Assembly (NCBI GenBank): GCA_945863875.1
Contig: CAMBBS010000004.1
Span: 62,001 to 126,000, forward strand
Direction of reading: 5' to 3'
DNA length: 64,000 nt
DNA from: Desulfopila aestuarii DSM 18488
Lineage (GTDB): Bacteria; Desulfobacterota; Desulfobulbia; Desulfobulbales; Desulfocapsaceae
A model generated the notes under the pieces. The model searched no databases. It had not been told where the DNA came from and saw only the letters and a program-made list of their open reading frames with translations. The translations under genes and the position numbers were made by a program. Positions 28,276-38,747 of the stretch are shown piece after piece (the stretch's first letter is position 1; the number at the start of each line of letters is the position of its first letter).

Positions 28276-30087
28276 ATGATATTTCAACCGAGAAGTCTGC
28301 AGCAGCGAACGCTGGTTTTTATCTTGGCCCCAACCCTTCTGCTCCTGATAACCCTGTCTGTTGGTGGGTTTGTTTTTGTCCGTGATATGCTTCTTCGTCA
28401 ATGGGGTGAGACGGCGGTGGTCTGGTTACAGCGGACCGCCCATCTCGTCGATATGCAATTGCGCAAACCCAAAGATTTGCTTCTCCTCCTGCAGAGCTCT
28501 GATGATGCCGACGCCAATCGTAAAATCTTTGAGCATATTGTCAGGCAGATAAAGGGGCTGGAAGGCGTTGTCGGCGTGAACGTCGAGTGGCCGAAAAACA
28601 CCTTCGCAAAAGAAACCTCGCCGCGCATGGAGATAGCTTCCCCGGTGGATCTTCTGATGGACCGCAATCTCTTGGAGCCGTTCGAAGTCGGCAAGCCCAG
28701 CTACAACAGTCGCCTGAACAATCGCACCGTGTCGCTGGTCTCGGAATTTAAGAACCAGGAGGACAAGATTGTCGGACGGATCGAGGTTATCATCTCCTTT
28801 GATATGTTGATAGATCAGATTATTCATGCTCCCTGGTGGAAAGGCAACAGGGCATCCTTGATCGACAGTGAAGGGAATGTGCTGGCCAGCACCGCCTTGC
28901 ACCTGGAGCTGGAGGATTATTACCCCAAGCGCGCCTTCGGCACCGTCAACGCCCTCGAAAAGGAAACCTTGCTGGCAATCCAGAAGAATACTTCAGGCAC
29001 GGTTTTCGGCCCCGGATCTCCGCCTGAAGAGATAAGCGGCTTTTATCATCTGGCTGAAGCGCCCTGGACGATGGTGGTGGTAGCCAAGGGGGAACAAGTC
29101 CTGCAGCCTATTATCCGTTTCAAGCTTTTTTATATCCTCACTTTTGCCTCCTGTATTCTGCTCATTCTTTTTTTTATCAGACAGACGACCAGCCAGATAA
29201 CCGTCAGAATAAAGAATGTTTCCGCCGCGGCCGAAGATCTTGCCAAAGGAAAGTTCGGCCCCCCTCTGGCCGCCGCCAGTCGGGATGAAGTCGGTGAGTT
29301 GACCAGAAGTTTTAACAAAATGGCCGGGCAGCTCAAACACCGACTGGTCATGAAAGAGGCAATCAACGTGGCCAGGGAGGTTCAACAGAACCTCCTGCCC
29401 CATGACAGTTTCTCGGCCAAAGGGATTACGGCCGGCGGTATCGCCCTTTACTGTGATGAAACCGGCGGTGATTATTTTGATATCATCACCTTTCCGGAGA
29501 ATGATCAAAAGGTCGCCGTTGTCGTCGGAGATGTGGTGGGCCATGGCATCGGCGCCGCCCTGCTGATGACGACTGTGCGCGCTCTGCTGCGTTGCCGGGT
29601 CTTTCTGCCCGGCAGTTTGGACCAGATAATGAACGATGTGAACAGCTTGTTATGGCAGGATACAAGCAAGTCGGGCAATTTTGTGACGCTCTTTTATCTG
29701 GAGGTTGACCGCGGGCAAAATATCATCCGCTGGGTACGGGGCGGGCATGATCCGGCCATGGTGTACTCTCCGGCCAGCCGACAATTTTCTGAGCTGAAAG
29801 GCAACGGACTGGCTTTTGGGGTTGATGCCGATTGGCGTTTTGAGTACAACGAACTGCCCCTTCCCAAGGGGGAACAACTTATCCTCATCGGCAGTGACGG
29901 GGCCTGGGAAGTGGAAAACGGCAGCGGTGAACAGTTCGGCAAAGAGCGACTGAGTCGGCTGCTTGCAGAAAACAGCGATCTGCAGCCGGATGTAATACTG
30001 CGGAACATTATGAAGACACTTGGTACATTCAGGGGTGAAGCACCGCAAAATGACGATATTACCCTGGTCGTGGTCAAAACCTGCTGA
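28276..30087 (+). CDS. Sensor-HAMP-SpoIIE (PP2C) serine phosphatase
   Basis: Two TM segments, HAMP, C-terminal GDYFDIITFPENDQKVAVVVGDVVGHGIGAALLMTTVRALLR. Confidence 0.88.
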   Translation: MIFQPRSLQQRTLVFILAPTLLLLITLSVGGFVFVRDMLLRQWGETAVVWLQRTAHLVDMQLRKPKDLLLLLQSSDDADANRKIFEHIVRQIKGLEGVVGVNVEWPKNTFAKETSPRMEIASPVDLLMDRNLLEPFEVGKPSYNSRLNNRTVSLVSEFKNQEDKIVGRIEVIISFDMLIDQIIHAPWWKGNRASLIDSEGNVLASTALHLELEDYYPKRAFGTVNALEKETLLAIQKNTSGTVFGPGSPPEEISGFYHLAEAPWTMVVVAKGEQVLQPIIRFKLFYILTFASCILLILFFIRQTTSQITVRIKNVSAAAEDLAKGKFGPPLAAASRDEVGELTRSFNKMAGQLKHRLVMKEAINVAREVQQNLLPHDSFSAKGITAGGIALYCDETGGDYFDIITFPENDQKVAVVVGDVVGHGIGAALLMTTVRALLRCRVFLPGSLDQIMNDVNSLLWQDTSKSGNFVTLFYLEVDRGQNIIRWVRGGHDPAMVYSPASRQFSELKGNGLAFGVDADWRFEYNELPLPKGEQLILIGSDGAWEVENGSGEQFGKERLSRLLAENSDLQPDVILRNIMKTLGTFRGEAPQNDDITLVVVKTC

Positions 30088-30179
30088 TTGCCCTTAGACA
30101 ATCAAATATTTGGGTACGACAGGGCACGGCAGGGTCTGGCAACTGGCTCTACCCTCGGCACTAAAAAAAATGGAGCAGG

Positions 30180-31361
30180 ATGAAATCCCCCCTCGTTCGG
30201 CAGATAATCGCTGTCATGTTTTTCAGGTTGTTACTTAATACCGGCAGGCGTTTTGTCTATCCTTTTGCTCCGGCGCTCAGCAGGGGACTCGCGGTGCCCC
30301 TTGCGGCAATTACCTCGATTATTGCCGCAAGTCAGATGACCTCTCTGCTGGGGGTATTCAGTGGTCCGCTGGCGGATCGAATCGGCTATCGTTTTATGAT
30401 GCGGACGGGACTGGCCCTGCTGGCCGTGGGAATGTTGCTGTGCGGGCTCTTGCCGACATATTGGCCGGTATTTATCGGTCTGGTGATAGCCAGTTTCGGC
30501 AAAACGATATTCGATCCGGCGATCCAGGCCTTTATCGGTCGCAATGTCCCTTTTGCACGGCGTGGTCGGGTGATAGGTGCCGTGGAAACCGCCTGGGCGG
30601 GGAGCACCCTGATCGGCATTCCCGCCCTTGGCCTGATAATTGAGCAGCTGGGACTTAATACGTCCTTTTATGTCCTGGCATTTCTCGGTGCCACAGGCTT
30701 TCTTCTCATCAGCCGGGTCATCCCGCCGGACGAGCCGGCCAGCCAGACAACACAAGAGAAAAGATCGTTGGCCGCCTCCCTGAAGCAACTGGTGCGGATT
30801 CGTCCAGCTGCCGGCATGCTTGCCTTCGGCTTTTGGATATCTATCGCCAATGACAGCCTGTTCGTCGTCTACGGGGCATGGTTTGAGCAGGATTTTCTGG
30901 TCAGCCTGGTCACTCTTGGCTTCAGTACCGTGGCAATCGGTGCCGCCGAACTGCTCGGTGAGTCAACAACCGCGCTCTTTGCCGACCGGCTGGGTCTCAA
31001 GAGGGCGGTAATCTGCGGGCTTTGTCTGGCCATGTGTGCCTATCTGCTGCTGCCCTTCATTGGCCGAACCCTGCCGCTGGCGATGATCGGCATGTTCTGC
31101 GTCTTTCTCGCCTTTGAATTCACCATAGTCACCAGCTTTTCCCTCAGCACCGAGCTGATGCCGGCGGCCCGGGCAACGATGATGTCCGGTTTCTACGCCA
31201 CCGCCGGTGTCGGCAGGATGATCGGTGTTCTTATCGGCGGCTTGCTGTGGAGTTACGGTGGAATAACAGCTGTGGCCTGGAGTTCGGCCGGTTTTACCCT
31301 GCTGGGCCTGGTATCATTTGTCTGGGGCCTGCATGGCTGGCGGCGGGATGAGCAGTCATAA
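30180..31361 (+). CDS. MFS transporter
   Basis: About 12 hydrophobic segments; GPLADRIGYRFMMRTG. Confidence 0.85.
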   Translation: MKSPLVRQIIAVMFFRLLLNTGRRFVYPFAPALSRGLAVPLAAITSIIAASQMTSLLGVFSGPLADRIGYRFMMRTGLALLAVGMLLCGLLPTYWPVFIGLVIASFGKTIFDPAIQAFIGRNVPFARRGRVIGAVETAWAGSTLIGIPALGLIIEQLGLNTSFYVLAFLGATGFLLISRVIPPDEPASQTTQEKRSLAASLKQLVRIRPAAGMLAFGFWISIANDSLFVVYGAWFEQDFLVSLVTLGFSTVAIGAAELLGESTTALFADRLGLKRAVICGLCLAMCAYLLLPFIGRTLPLAMIGMFCVFLAFEFTIVTSFSLSTELMPAARATMMSGFYATAGVGRMIGVLIGGLLWSYGGITAVAWSSAGFTLLGLVSFVWGLHGWRRDEQS

Positions 31362-31473
31362 AAGATAAATCCAACGTATCCACGTCATGTATCATCGTCC
31401 TTCCTTTCGGTTACCGGGATGCGATTATACCAGGGCCGCAGCCTCTTTCACCGGTGGGTTGAGAACCTGCCCC

Positions 31474-32904
31474 CTACGTTTTGAAATCGGTGGAAACAAT
31501 GTCGTAGCGTCGCATGATCCGCTGCAGGGCCTGCCGTTCCAGGCCGCACTCCGCTGCCGCCTTCGTTACATTGCCTTCATGCCTGACCAGCAGGTTGCGC
31601 AGATAGCCCACCGAAAATCGGGTGACGATTTCCGCCTTGGCGTCATTATAGGTGGAACTGTAGAGATCTTGGAATTGGTTGGTTGAGAGTTGTCTTGTGC
31701 TCTCGTGCGGCATGTTGATATCGGCAAGGTCGACACGCCCGCCATCAGCAAGAAGGACAATACGCTTGATGTTGTTTTGCAGTTCCCGGACATTGCCGGG
31801 CCATTTCCTCTGGTAGAGATGCTGCAGTAAGTCCGGCGACAGGGCGAGATCCTTGCGATCGTATTGCCGTTTAAACTGGGCGAGAAAATGATGAATCAAA
31901 AGCGGGATGTCTTCCTGTATCTCCTCGAGATTGGGCATTACCGCCGTGACGACATTGAGGCGATAGAAAAGATCCTCGCGGAATTCGCCGACGCGGATCT
32001 TCGCCTCCAGGTTCTGATTGGTGGAGGCGACGACCCGGACATCCACTTTAATCGTTTTGTTTTGTCCCAATGGCTGGAATTCTTTTTCCTGAAGGACCCG
32101 CAGCAGTTTGGTCTGGACAGAGACGGGGATGTCGGCGATCTCATCCAGGAGAATGGTCGACCCGTCGGCTTCGAGAAAAAGCCCTTTTTTTTCCTGCACC
32201 GCCCCGGTGAACGCCCCTTTGCTGTAGCCGAAAAGCTCACTTTCCAGGACATTTTCCGGCAGGGCAGGGCAATTGACGGTGATCATCCGCCGTTGTTTGC
32301 GGTTGCTGAGATTATGCAGCGCCCTGGCGGCAAGTTCTTTGCCCGTACCACTTTCGCCCCGGATCAGCACCGTGGCATCGGTATCGGCCACCCTTGCCAA
32401 GAGATCCAGTACCCGTTTAAGAGCGGGGCTCTGGCCGATAAAACCATCCGGTTGGGCAAGATTGCTCAGCTTTTCTCGAAGTTGGGAATTTGCCCGCAGC
32501 AAAGCGGTACGTTCCAGCCCGTTGCGGATGACCCGGATGATATGGTCCTTATCGAAGGGCTTTTGCAGAAAATCGTAGGCTCCGTCCTTGAGCGCCTGGA
32601 CCGCCATATCGATGGTGCCATAGCCGGTCATGATGACGACGGAGATCGTCTGGTCATGTTGCCGTATTTCCTTTAGAAGCTCCAGGCCGTCCAGATCAGG
32701 CATTTTAATGTCGCTCAAAATGACGTCAGGTCGGCATTGGCCTAACTTTTCCAGGGCTATGAGGCCGGAAGTGGCGGAGATAACCTCGCAGGCACATTTT
32801 TTTTCGATGGTCAGCCGCAGCATGGACAGCATGTCGGGTTCGTCGTCGACGATCATCACCAGCTTCCGGTGGCCGTTTTTTTCCAGGAAATGAGAATCGC
32901 TCAT
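31474..32904 (-). CDS. NtrC-family sigma-54-dependent response regulator
   Basis: REC (VDDEPDM..SDIKMPDLDG), GESGTGKE, GAFTGA, Fis-like C-terminus. Confidence 0.93.
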   Translation of the reverse strand: MSDSHFLEKNGHRKLVMIVDDEPDMLSMLRLTIEKKCACEVISATSGLIALEKLGQCRPDVILSDIKMPDLDGLELLKEIRQHDQTISVVIMTGYGTIDMAVQALKDGAYDFLQKPFDKDHIIRVIRNGLERTALLRANSQLREKLSNLAQPDGFIGQSPALKRVLDLLARVADTDATVLIRGESGTGKELAARALHNLSNRKQRRMITVNCPALPENVLESELFGYSKGAFTGAVQEKKGLFLEADGSTILLDEIADIPVSVQTKLLRVLQEKEFQPLGQNKTIKVDVRVVASTNQNLEAKIRVGEFREDLFYRLNVVTAVMPNLEEIQEDIPLLIHHFLAQFKRQYDRKDLALSPDLLQHLYQRKWPGNVRELQNNIKRIVLLADGGRVDLADINMPHESTRQLSTNQFQDLYSSTYNDAKAEIVTRFSVGYLRNLLVRHEGNVTKAAAECGLERQALQRIMRRYDIVSTDFKT

Positions 32905-33517
32905 CAGGTTTTTTCCGGGCGGTGTGAGAGTTTATATAATGCTGCATAAAGTGTCAATCAGACAGCCATGAATAAGACATTGTGCAGGAGAGTGCAACTG
33001 AAATGTGGCATGAGTCCTGTTCAGGTTAGCAGTGTAATTTAGGTAACATGTTGTAATTAGGCGTATTGCGGCAGAAGCATCATATGTGTTGCACATTATT
33101 TGGTGGCTATGTGAGAGTAGCGAGATTGACAAATGATGTGGTATACAGCATTGACCACGCGCATATTCTTTTTGAAACAAAAAATAACGCCACAATATCG
33201 TTGCACCTCTGCGCTGTAGACCTGGCAAGCCTAAGGAGAACACAGGACGACTAAACCGTGCTCGTAAAAAACATCCCATTGATATTGCGTGTATTGCTGA
33301 ACATATTTACACCCGTGTGCCAATCAGGCATAAAAGATGCTAGTTCTTTTTAATCTATGGAACCAGAAACGTAATTGTTCACTGGAAGACTGTAAAGCTT
33401 GTCTCTTTGAAGTGACGAGCGCAGCTGTTGAACAAGGAGGTGGAAAAGGGTAACCGGAGAACTCATTTGGAAAGGGCAGACAGTCTATAATTTTTACAGT
33501 TAAAAGGAGAGGAAACG

Positions 33518-34702
33518 ATGTTTAAAAAGTTACGCAGTAACCGATATCAAAAACTTTTTCTGATATCACTCTTTGCGATGATGGCCCTGGTGGTTGTCAT
33601 GGCAGGGACATCGCTGGCGGCCACTGCTGACAGCTTGAAGGAAGGTATCAGCAAGGCCCTGGAGGCGGGAACAATTGCGGCTGATGCTGAGCCCGGCTAT
33701 CTGGGCATTCCCGGTGGACCGCAGATCAATCTGATCCTGGCTTTTTTCTGGGCCATATGGGTAGGCTGGATTTTTTCCACCGTCGGCGCCTTTGGCGGAA
33801 TCATGGCCGGTATCGGTCATATCACCATTTATGGTCTCGGCAGTTATGCCGGCACGTTCAAGCAGACCGCTCCATCATTAAATAAAGCGGTAACCGACTC
33901 CATCCGGGTCTCCAACCAGTTCATGGTTGGTTTCAGTGCTCTGGTGACAACCTTTAACTACTTTAAGCTGGGACGACTGGTGTGGCCGGTTGGACTCTTT
34001 CTGGCCATTGGTTCCATCGCCGGCTCCTACCTGATCCCGACTCTCACCGCCGGTAAGGTTTCCTTTAAGGAATATGTCGGCTACTTTGGTATCTTTGTTC
34101 TCGTTCTTGGCTGTTACATGCTCTATGAGTCCACCCCCGCCGGTGCCAAGAGAAAGAAAAAAGCCAAGGAAGCAGCCAATGCTTTCGAGGCAACCATGAA
34201 AAGAAAGAAAGCGGGCGAAGCCATCGACACCAGTGAACTTGGTGTGAAGATGAATGTGTGGAGCCTTGGCAAAATATCTTTTAATTTTTACGGCGTTGAA
34301 TTTTCTTTCAGTCCTTTTCTGCCCATTGTCGGTGGTTTCCTTATCGCTGCCATTGCCGCGTTCCTCGGTGTCGGCGGAGGGTTCATGCTGGTGCCATTTT
34401 TGACCAGTATTTCCGGATTACCTATGTATCTGGCTGCCGGCACATCGGCCATGGCCGTTCTTATCGGCATGATCACCAGTATCCTCAGCTATCTAGCAGC
34501 TGGAGCACTGGTGTACTGGCCATTGATCGGCGCCCAGCTGGTTGGTATTTTTGTCGGCTCGATGATTGGTCCGAGAACTTCTCAGTACATCCCGGATAAA
34601 GTATTGACAAGGATGTTCATTGTTCTGGCCTTCTATGTCGGTATCGACTTTATATTAAAAGGATTCCTTGGCACAAACATCATAAAATTAATAACCGGCT
34701 AA
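33518..34702 (+). CDS. TauE/SafE family permease
   Basis: Multi-TM; FLGVGGGFMLVPFLTSISGLPMYLAAGTSAMAVLIG. Confidence 0.85.
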   Translation: MFKKLRSNRYQKLFLISLFAMMALVVVMAGTSLAATADSLKEGISKALEAGTIAADAEPGYLGIPGGPQINLILAFFWAIWVGWIFSTVGAFGGIMAGIGHITIYGLGSYAGTFKQTAPSLNKAVTDSIRVSNQFMVGFSALVTTFNYFKLGRLVWPVGLFLAIGSIAGSYLIPTLTAGKVSFKEYVGYFGIFVLVLGCYMLYESTPAGAKRKKKAKEAANAFEATMKRKKAGEAIDTSELGVKMNVWSLGKISFNFYGVEFSFSPFLPIVGGFLIAAIAAFLGVGGGFMLVPFLTSISGLPMYLAAGTSAMAVLIGMITSILSYLAAGALVYWPLIGAQLVGIFVGSMIGPRTSQYIPDKVLTRMFIVLAFYVGIDFILKGFLGTNIIKLITG

Positions 34703-34762
34703 ATCGTTACCGGCTGATTGCGCTCAAACCATCAATGCCGTATTGGCAATCAGCTTAGTGTC

Positions 34763-34801
34763 AAGGGCAACCTCATGAAATATGAGGTTGCCCCTTTTTT
34801 G
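34763..34801 (+). terminator. Rho-independent terminator after the TauE/SafE gene
   Basis: AAGGGCAACCTCATGAAATATGAGGTTGCCCCTTTTTTG, long near-perfect stem plus T tract. Confidence 0.85.
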
Positions 34802-34828
34802 TTAGACGATGATGTTCTGAAGCACCCG

Positions 34829-37408
34829 ATGACAACCAACAGGGATACTGGCATGGTGTTTGAAAAAATCACAGGCTGGGTTGAGCGAACTTTTAAGCCG
34901 GATGATGTTGTTCAACGGCAATTTGCGCTCTTTCAAGCCCTGCTGCGACAGGACAGGAGCTGCCTAAAGCTGATCACCCAGCTCGAAGAGATCGCCCAGC
35001 GGCCGGTGCCCACCGACTGGTCACGCATCACCCTGCTGGTCGGGGCACTGTCAACGACAATAGCGCGTTTGATCAAGAGCCTGCAGGCGATGCGGCCGGG
35101 AGCCTATGCCGAACTCACCGGGAGCTATCGGCGCATCTCTGAGCTGCTCGGCAAATTGCTGCCCCAACCTGAGATTACCACCTCTCCACCCTATTGCCTG
35201 GTTCTGGAAAAAGCCTGGGAATATCCCGGCATACTCGGCGGCAAAGCCTCGGCCCTTGCCCATATTCTGCGGGAAACCGAAATTCCGGTACAGACCGGTT
35301 TCGTCATCACCACGCATGCCTTTCACCGGTTCCTCGAAGAAAACAACCTGCAAATGATCATTGCCAGGGAGCTGCGTCGCGTGAATCTGCAGGACCCGGA
35401 ACGCTTGCTCAAGATCGCCGATCACCTGCAGCAGGTGATCATGGACGGGACAATTCCGCAGGACGTCCGCCAGAGCGTAGTCGATTCCATCGGCCATATC
35501 GTCGGCACAGATTCGTCCACTCCCTGGGCTGTACGGAGCAGTGCCATCGCCGAAGACGGTGAGTCGTCCTTTGCCGGACAGTACGAAACCGTGCTTGGCG
35601 TCAAACAGGAAAACATCTTCACTGCCTACAAAAAGGTACTGGCCAGTAAATATACCCCGACCGCGCTGACCTATCGCCTGCACTGCGGACTTACCGACGC
35701 CGAGGTGCCCATGGCCGTGCTTGTCCTGCCGATGGTTGACTCACGCACCAGCGGGGTGATGTACAGCTTAGACCCATTGGATACCAGCCAGGGGGAATAC
35801 CTGGTCATCACCGCGGTCCGTGGCCTGGGTACGTACCTGGTGGACGGCAGCACTGTGCCGGATACTTTTTTAGTATCCCGGAAGAACCCCGACCATTTCT
35901 GGGCCAAGAGGGCCGCTCCCCGGGACAATGGTCTGGCTGCACTGGGACAGGGTGCGGCCGAAAAAAAAGGGATGTGTCTTGACGATGCCGTCGCTTCGAC
36001 TCTGGCCAAATGGGGACTGGAGCTTGAAGCCCTGGCCGGTACCCCCCAGGATGTTGAATGGACACAGGACCAGGCCGGCCGGCTGTTTATTCTGCAATCC
36101 AGACCCATCCAGGTATCGCAGGCAGCATTGCCGGAAATTATGCCACAGGAGGAAAGCGGTGATACACCGCCGCCTGTCGCCAACACAGCCGTGCTTCTGG
36201 AAATGGGCACTCCCGCCAGCGTCGGTATTGCCACCGGGCCGGTGCATCGTCTGACCAATGAGGGAGATCTGCATCTGGTCGCTCCGGGGAGCATTCTGGT
36301 ATCGCCGGGCATTCCTCCCTCACTGGTGCCCCTGGCCCACAAGGTGGCTGCCGTACTCGCCGAGCATGGCAGCAAAGCCAGCCATTTTGCCTCGGTGGCC
36401 CGGGAATTTGGCCTGCCCTTGATTGTCGGGCTCGGCAAGGTGACCGGTTCTCTGCAGCACGGCCAGGTCGTCACCGTGGATGCCTATCGGGGTGTTGTCT
36501 ACGAGGGAGAGGTCCACGAGTTGCTTGCCTGGCAGGAAAAACAAAAGGCCAGACCGCCCAGCCCCTTTCAGCGGAAAATTGCCCCCCTGATGGATCTTAT
36601 CAGCCATCTCACCCTGACCGATCCTGCGGCGGCGGACTTCATCCCCGGCAACTGCCGAACCTTCCATGATCTGGTTCGGTTCGTGCATGAAAAAGGCACC
36701 GGGGAGATGTTTTCCCTCGTTGATGCCAAGGGGCGTGGCCTGCACCGGGCCAAGACCCTTCAAACGGAGATTCCCATCGTCATGCAGGTTCTCGATCTGG
36801 GACAGGGGCTGACCGCGGCTGCCGGCAAGAAAAAGAGCGTGTCACCCGCCGATTTTCAAAGCACACCCATGCAGGCGGTCTGGGCCGGGCTGTCTGACAG
36901 CGAGGTAAAGTGGGCAGAGGGACTGCTGCACCTCGACTGGGAGCGCTTTGATCAGGTCAGCGGCGGTATTTTCAGCCTGAAATCTTCCTCTCTTTTGGCA
37001 AGCTATGCCCTGCTGGCCAGAAATTATGCGCATCTGCTCCTGCGTTTCGGGTATCATTTTGCCGTAGTTGACGCCCTCTGCGGCGAGCGTCCCGAAGAAA
37101 ACCACATTCAGTTCCGGTTCAAGGGCGGCGGCGGCAATTCGATAAAAATAGCCTGGCGGCTGCTCATGCTTGGCAAGGTGCTGCACCATTTCGGTTTTGT
37201 GGTACATATTCAGGAAGACATGCTCGAGGCAAAATGCATGCGGCGGGACAGCGAAGACTCGGCATTACGCCTGCGGGTTCTTGGCTATCTGCTCGGGCGT
37301 ACGCCCTTGCTGGACATGGCACTGGAAAGTGAAACCGATGCACTGAACATGGCCGAGCAGTTCATCAAAAAATGGCAGCCGTCGACAGGTGAACGGGACA
37401 AACCATAG
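34829..37408 (+). CDS. PEP-synthase-like protein (ATP-grasp + phosphohistidine domains, variant C-terminus)
   Basis: WAVRSSAIAEDGESSFAGQYETVLGV; VEWTQDQAGRLFILQSRPIQ; GSKASHFASVAREFGLPLIVG. Listed ORF start 34718 would read through a terminator hairpin, so 34829 or 34853 preferred. Confidence 0.8.
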   Translation: MTTNRDTGMVFEKITGWVERTFKPDDVVQRQFALFQALLRQDRSCLKLITQLEEIAQRPVPTDWSRITLLVGALSTTIARLIKSLQAMRPGAYAELTGSYRRISELLGKLLPQPEITTSPPYCLVLEKAWEYPGILGGKASALAHILRETEIPVQTGFVITTHAFHRFLEENNLQMIIARELRRVNLQDPERLLKIADHLQQVIMDGTIPQDVRQSVVDSIGHIVGTDSSTPWAVRSSAIAEDGESSFAGQYETVLGVKQENIFTAYKKVLASKYTPTALTYRLHCGLTDAEVPMAVLVLPMVDSRTSGVMYSLDPLDTSQGEYLVITAVRGLGTYLVDGSTVPDTFLVSRKNPDHFWAKRAAPRDNGLAALGQGAAEKKGMCLDDAVASTLAKWGLELEALAGTPQDVEWTQDQAGRLFILQSRPIQVSQAALPEIMPQEESGDTPPPVANTAVLLEMGTPASVGIATGPVHRLTNEGDLHLVAPGSILVSPGIPPSLVPLAHKVAAVLAEHGSKASHFASVAREFGLPLIVGLGKVTGSLQHGQVVTVDAYRGVVYEGEVHELLAWQEKQKARPPSPFQRKIAPLMDLISHLTLTDPAAADFIPGNCRTFHDLVRFVHEKGTGEMFSLVDAKGRGLHRAKTLQTEIPIVMQVLDLGQGLTAAAGKKKSVSPADFQSTPMQAVWAGLSDSEVKWAEGLLHLDWERFDQVSGGIFSLKSSSLLASYALLARNYAHLLLRFGYHFAVVDALCGERPEENHIQFRFKGGGGNSIKIAWRLLMLGKVLHHFGFVVHIQEDMLEAKCMRRDSEDSALRLRVLGYLLGRTPLLDMALESETDALNMAEQFIKKWQPSTGERDKP

Positions 37409-37504
37409 CCCCGGGCATATTTATTTTACTGTTGCCCGAGCAGGAAAGGTTTATAATCTTTTCAGCCAAGGAAAAATGATCCGTAAAGAAAGGACAAAAG
37501 AATA

Positions 37505-38593
37505 ATGACTGAAAGTGGATATCCCGTTTATTGGATTACCGAGAACCTGGCCACCGGCCCGGCCCCGATGTCCTATGATCATCTGGATCATCTCAAGGCT
37601 GTCGGTATCGGTGCGATTCTCAACCTCTGTGCCGAATATTGCGACCTCCATGACATCGAGTCCGGCCAGGGCTTCGAGGTGTACTACCTGCCCATTGAAG
37701 ACGAAGAAACACCGCAGTTACAGGCTCTCGATGCGGCCATGGACTGGCTCGATGAGTCCATTTACCTTGGCAAAAAAGTCTATATCCACTGTCGCTACGG
37801 CATCGGCCGCACCGGGACTATCGTTTCCGCTTACCTGCTGCGCCGCGGTCTTGGGAGTAAACTGGTCAAGCAGAAACTGAAAAAAATGCGTTCCCGACCG
37901 GCAAATTTCTATCAATGGTGGCTGGTCCGCAAGATTGGCAAAAGGGAAGGTCGGCTGACAATCCGCGAGCCCTCGCTGGAGTGGAAAAGTCTCGTTGACC
38001 TCAGTCCTTTCTTCACCGACTACGAAAACCTGCTGATCGAAATCGATGACCATCTCAAGCAGAACGGGGTGGAGGTTCTGTGCGGCAACGGTCATGGCCG
38101 TTGTTGTACGCACTATGTCGAAGTATCCCTGGTCGAGGCCACCTACCTGATGCACCAGCTCAATAAAAGACTGCACAGTGCTGAACGTCAGGCGGTCATT
38201 GAACGATGCGGCGTAGCAAATAAATCCATCCGTGAAGTACGCAGGATCTCTGTCGACCAGCAGGAGGATTTCAGCCGGTTGTATGCAGGCAGGAATATCG
38301 TCTGTCCCCTGTCGAAAGAAGGTGTCTGTCTGATTTCGCCGTCCCGGCCCCTGGCCTGTCGTTTTTTCGACCTGTTATCTTTGTCGCGGGAGACCACCGC
38401 CGATTTTATTGATTCTTGCCATGGTCGGACCAGGGAAATTTCCCAGGGATTGTTCCTGGCCCTGGTCGGCGGTTTATCCAGCCACGAACGGATCAGCTTT
38501 CCTCTGGTGGATGTGGCTTCCGGCAAATTTGTTCAATCTTTCTTCCACTTGCTTGCCGATGAGGCCGGCCGGGCCAAGGCGAAGGTACCTTGA
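37505..38593 (+). CDS. Dual-specificity phosphatase fused to YkgJ-type cysteine cluster domain
   Basis: HCRYGIGRTG (CX5R) then CGNGHGRCC...CPLSKEGVCLISPSRPLACRFF. Confidence 0.8.
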   Translation: MTESGYPVYWITENLATGPAPMSYDHLDHLKAVGIGAILNLCAEYCDLHDIESGQGFEVYYLPIEDEETPQLQALDAAMDWLDESIYLGKKVYIHCRYGIGRTGTIVSAYLLRRGLGSKLVKQKLKKMRSRPANFYQWWLVRKIGKREGRLTIREPSLEWKSLVDLSPFFTDYENLLIEIDDHLKQNGVEVLCGNGHGRCCTHYVEVSLVEATYLMHQLNKRLHSAERQAVIERCGVANKSIREVRRISVDQQEDFSRLYAGRNIVCPLSKEGVCLISPSRPLACRFFDLLSLSRETTADFIDSCHGRTREISQGLFLALVGGLSSHERISFPLVDVASGKFVQSFFHLLADEAGRAKAKVP

Positions 38594-38747
38594 GTCATAG
38601 GGTATGTGGCGAGCTATTGTATCATTATCTTCAGGATCACTTTTGTTTTATGTTGCAGAACATTACAGTATCTCCGGGTGAATGGGTTCGATCGTTTACA
38701 AGCGGGAGTACCGTTGAAAAATCATACAGGGAGTTTGGCGCAATATT

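Noticed and set aside
31864-32676. 270 aa plus-strand ORF
   Set aside because: Antisense to the NtrC-family regulator.
34718-34828. Start of the PEP-synthase-like CDS at 34718
   Set aside because: The segment overlaps a strong rho-independent terminator hairpin (34763-34801); later ATG codons are more likely.
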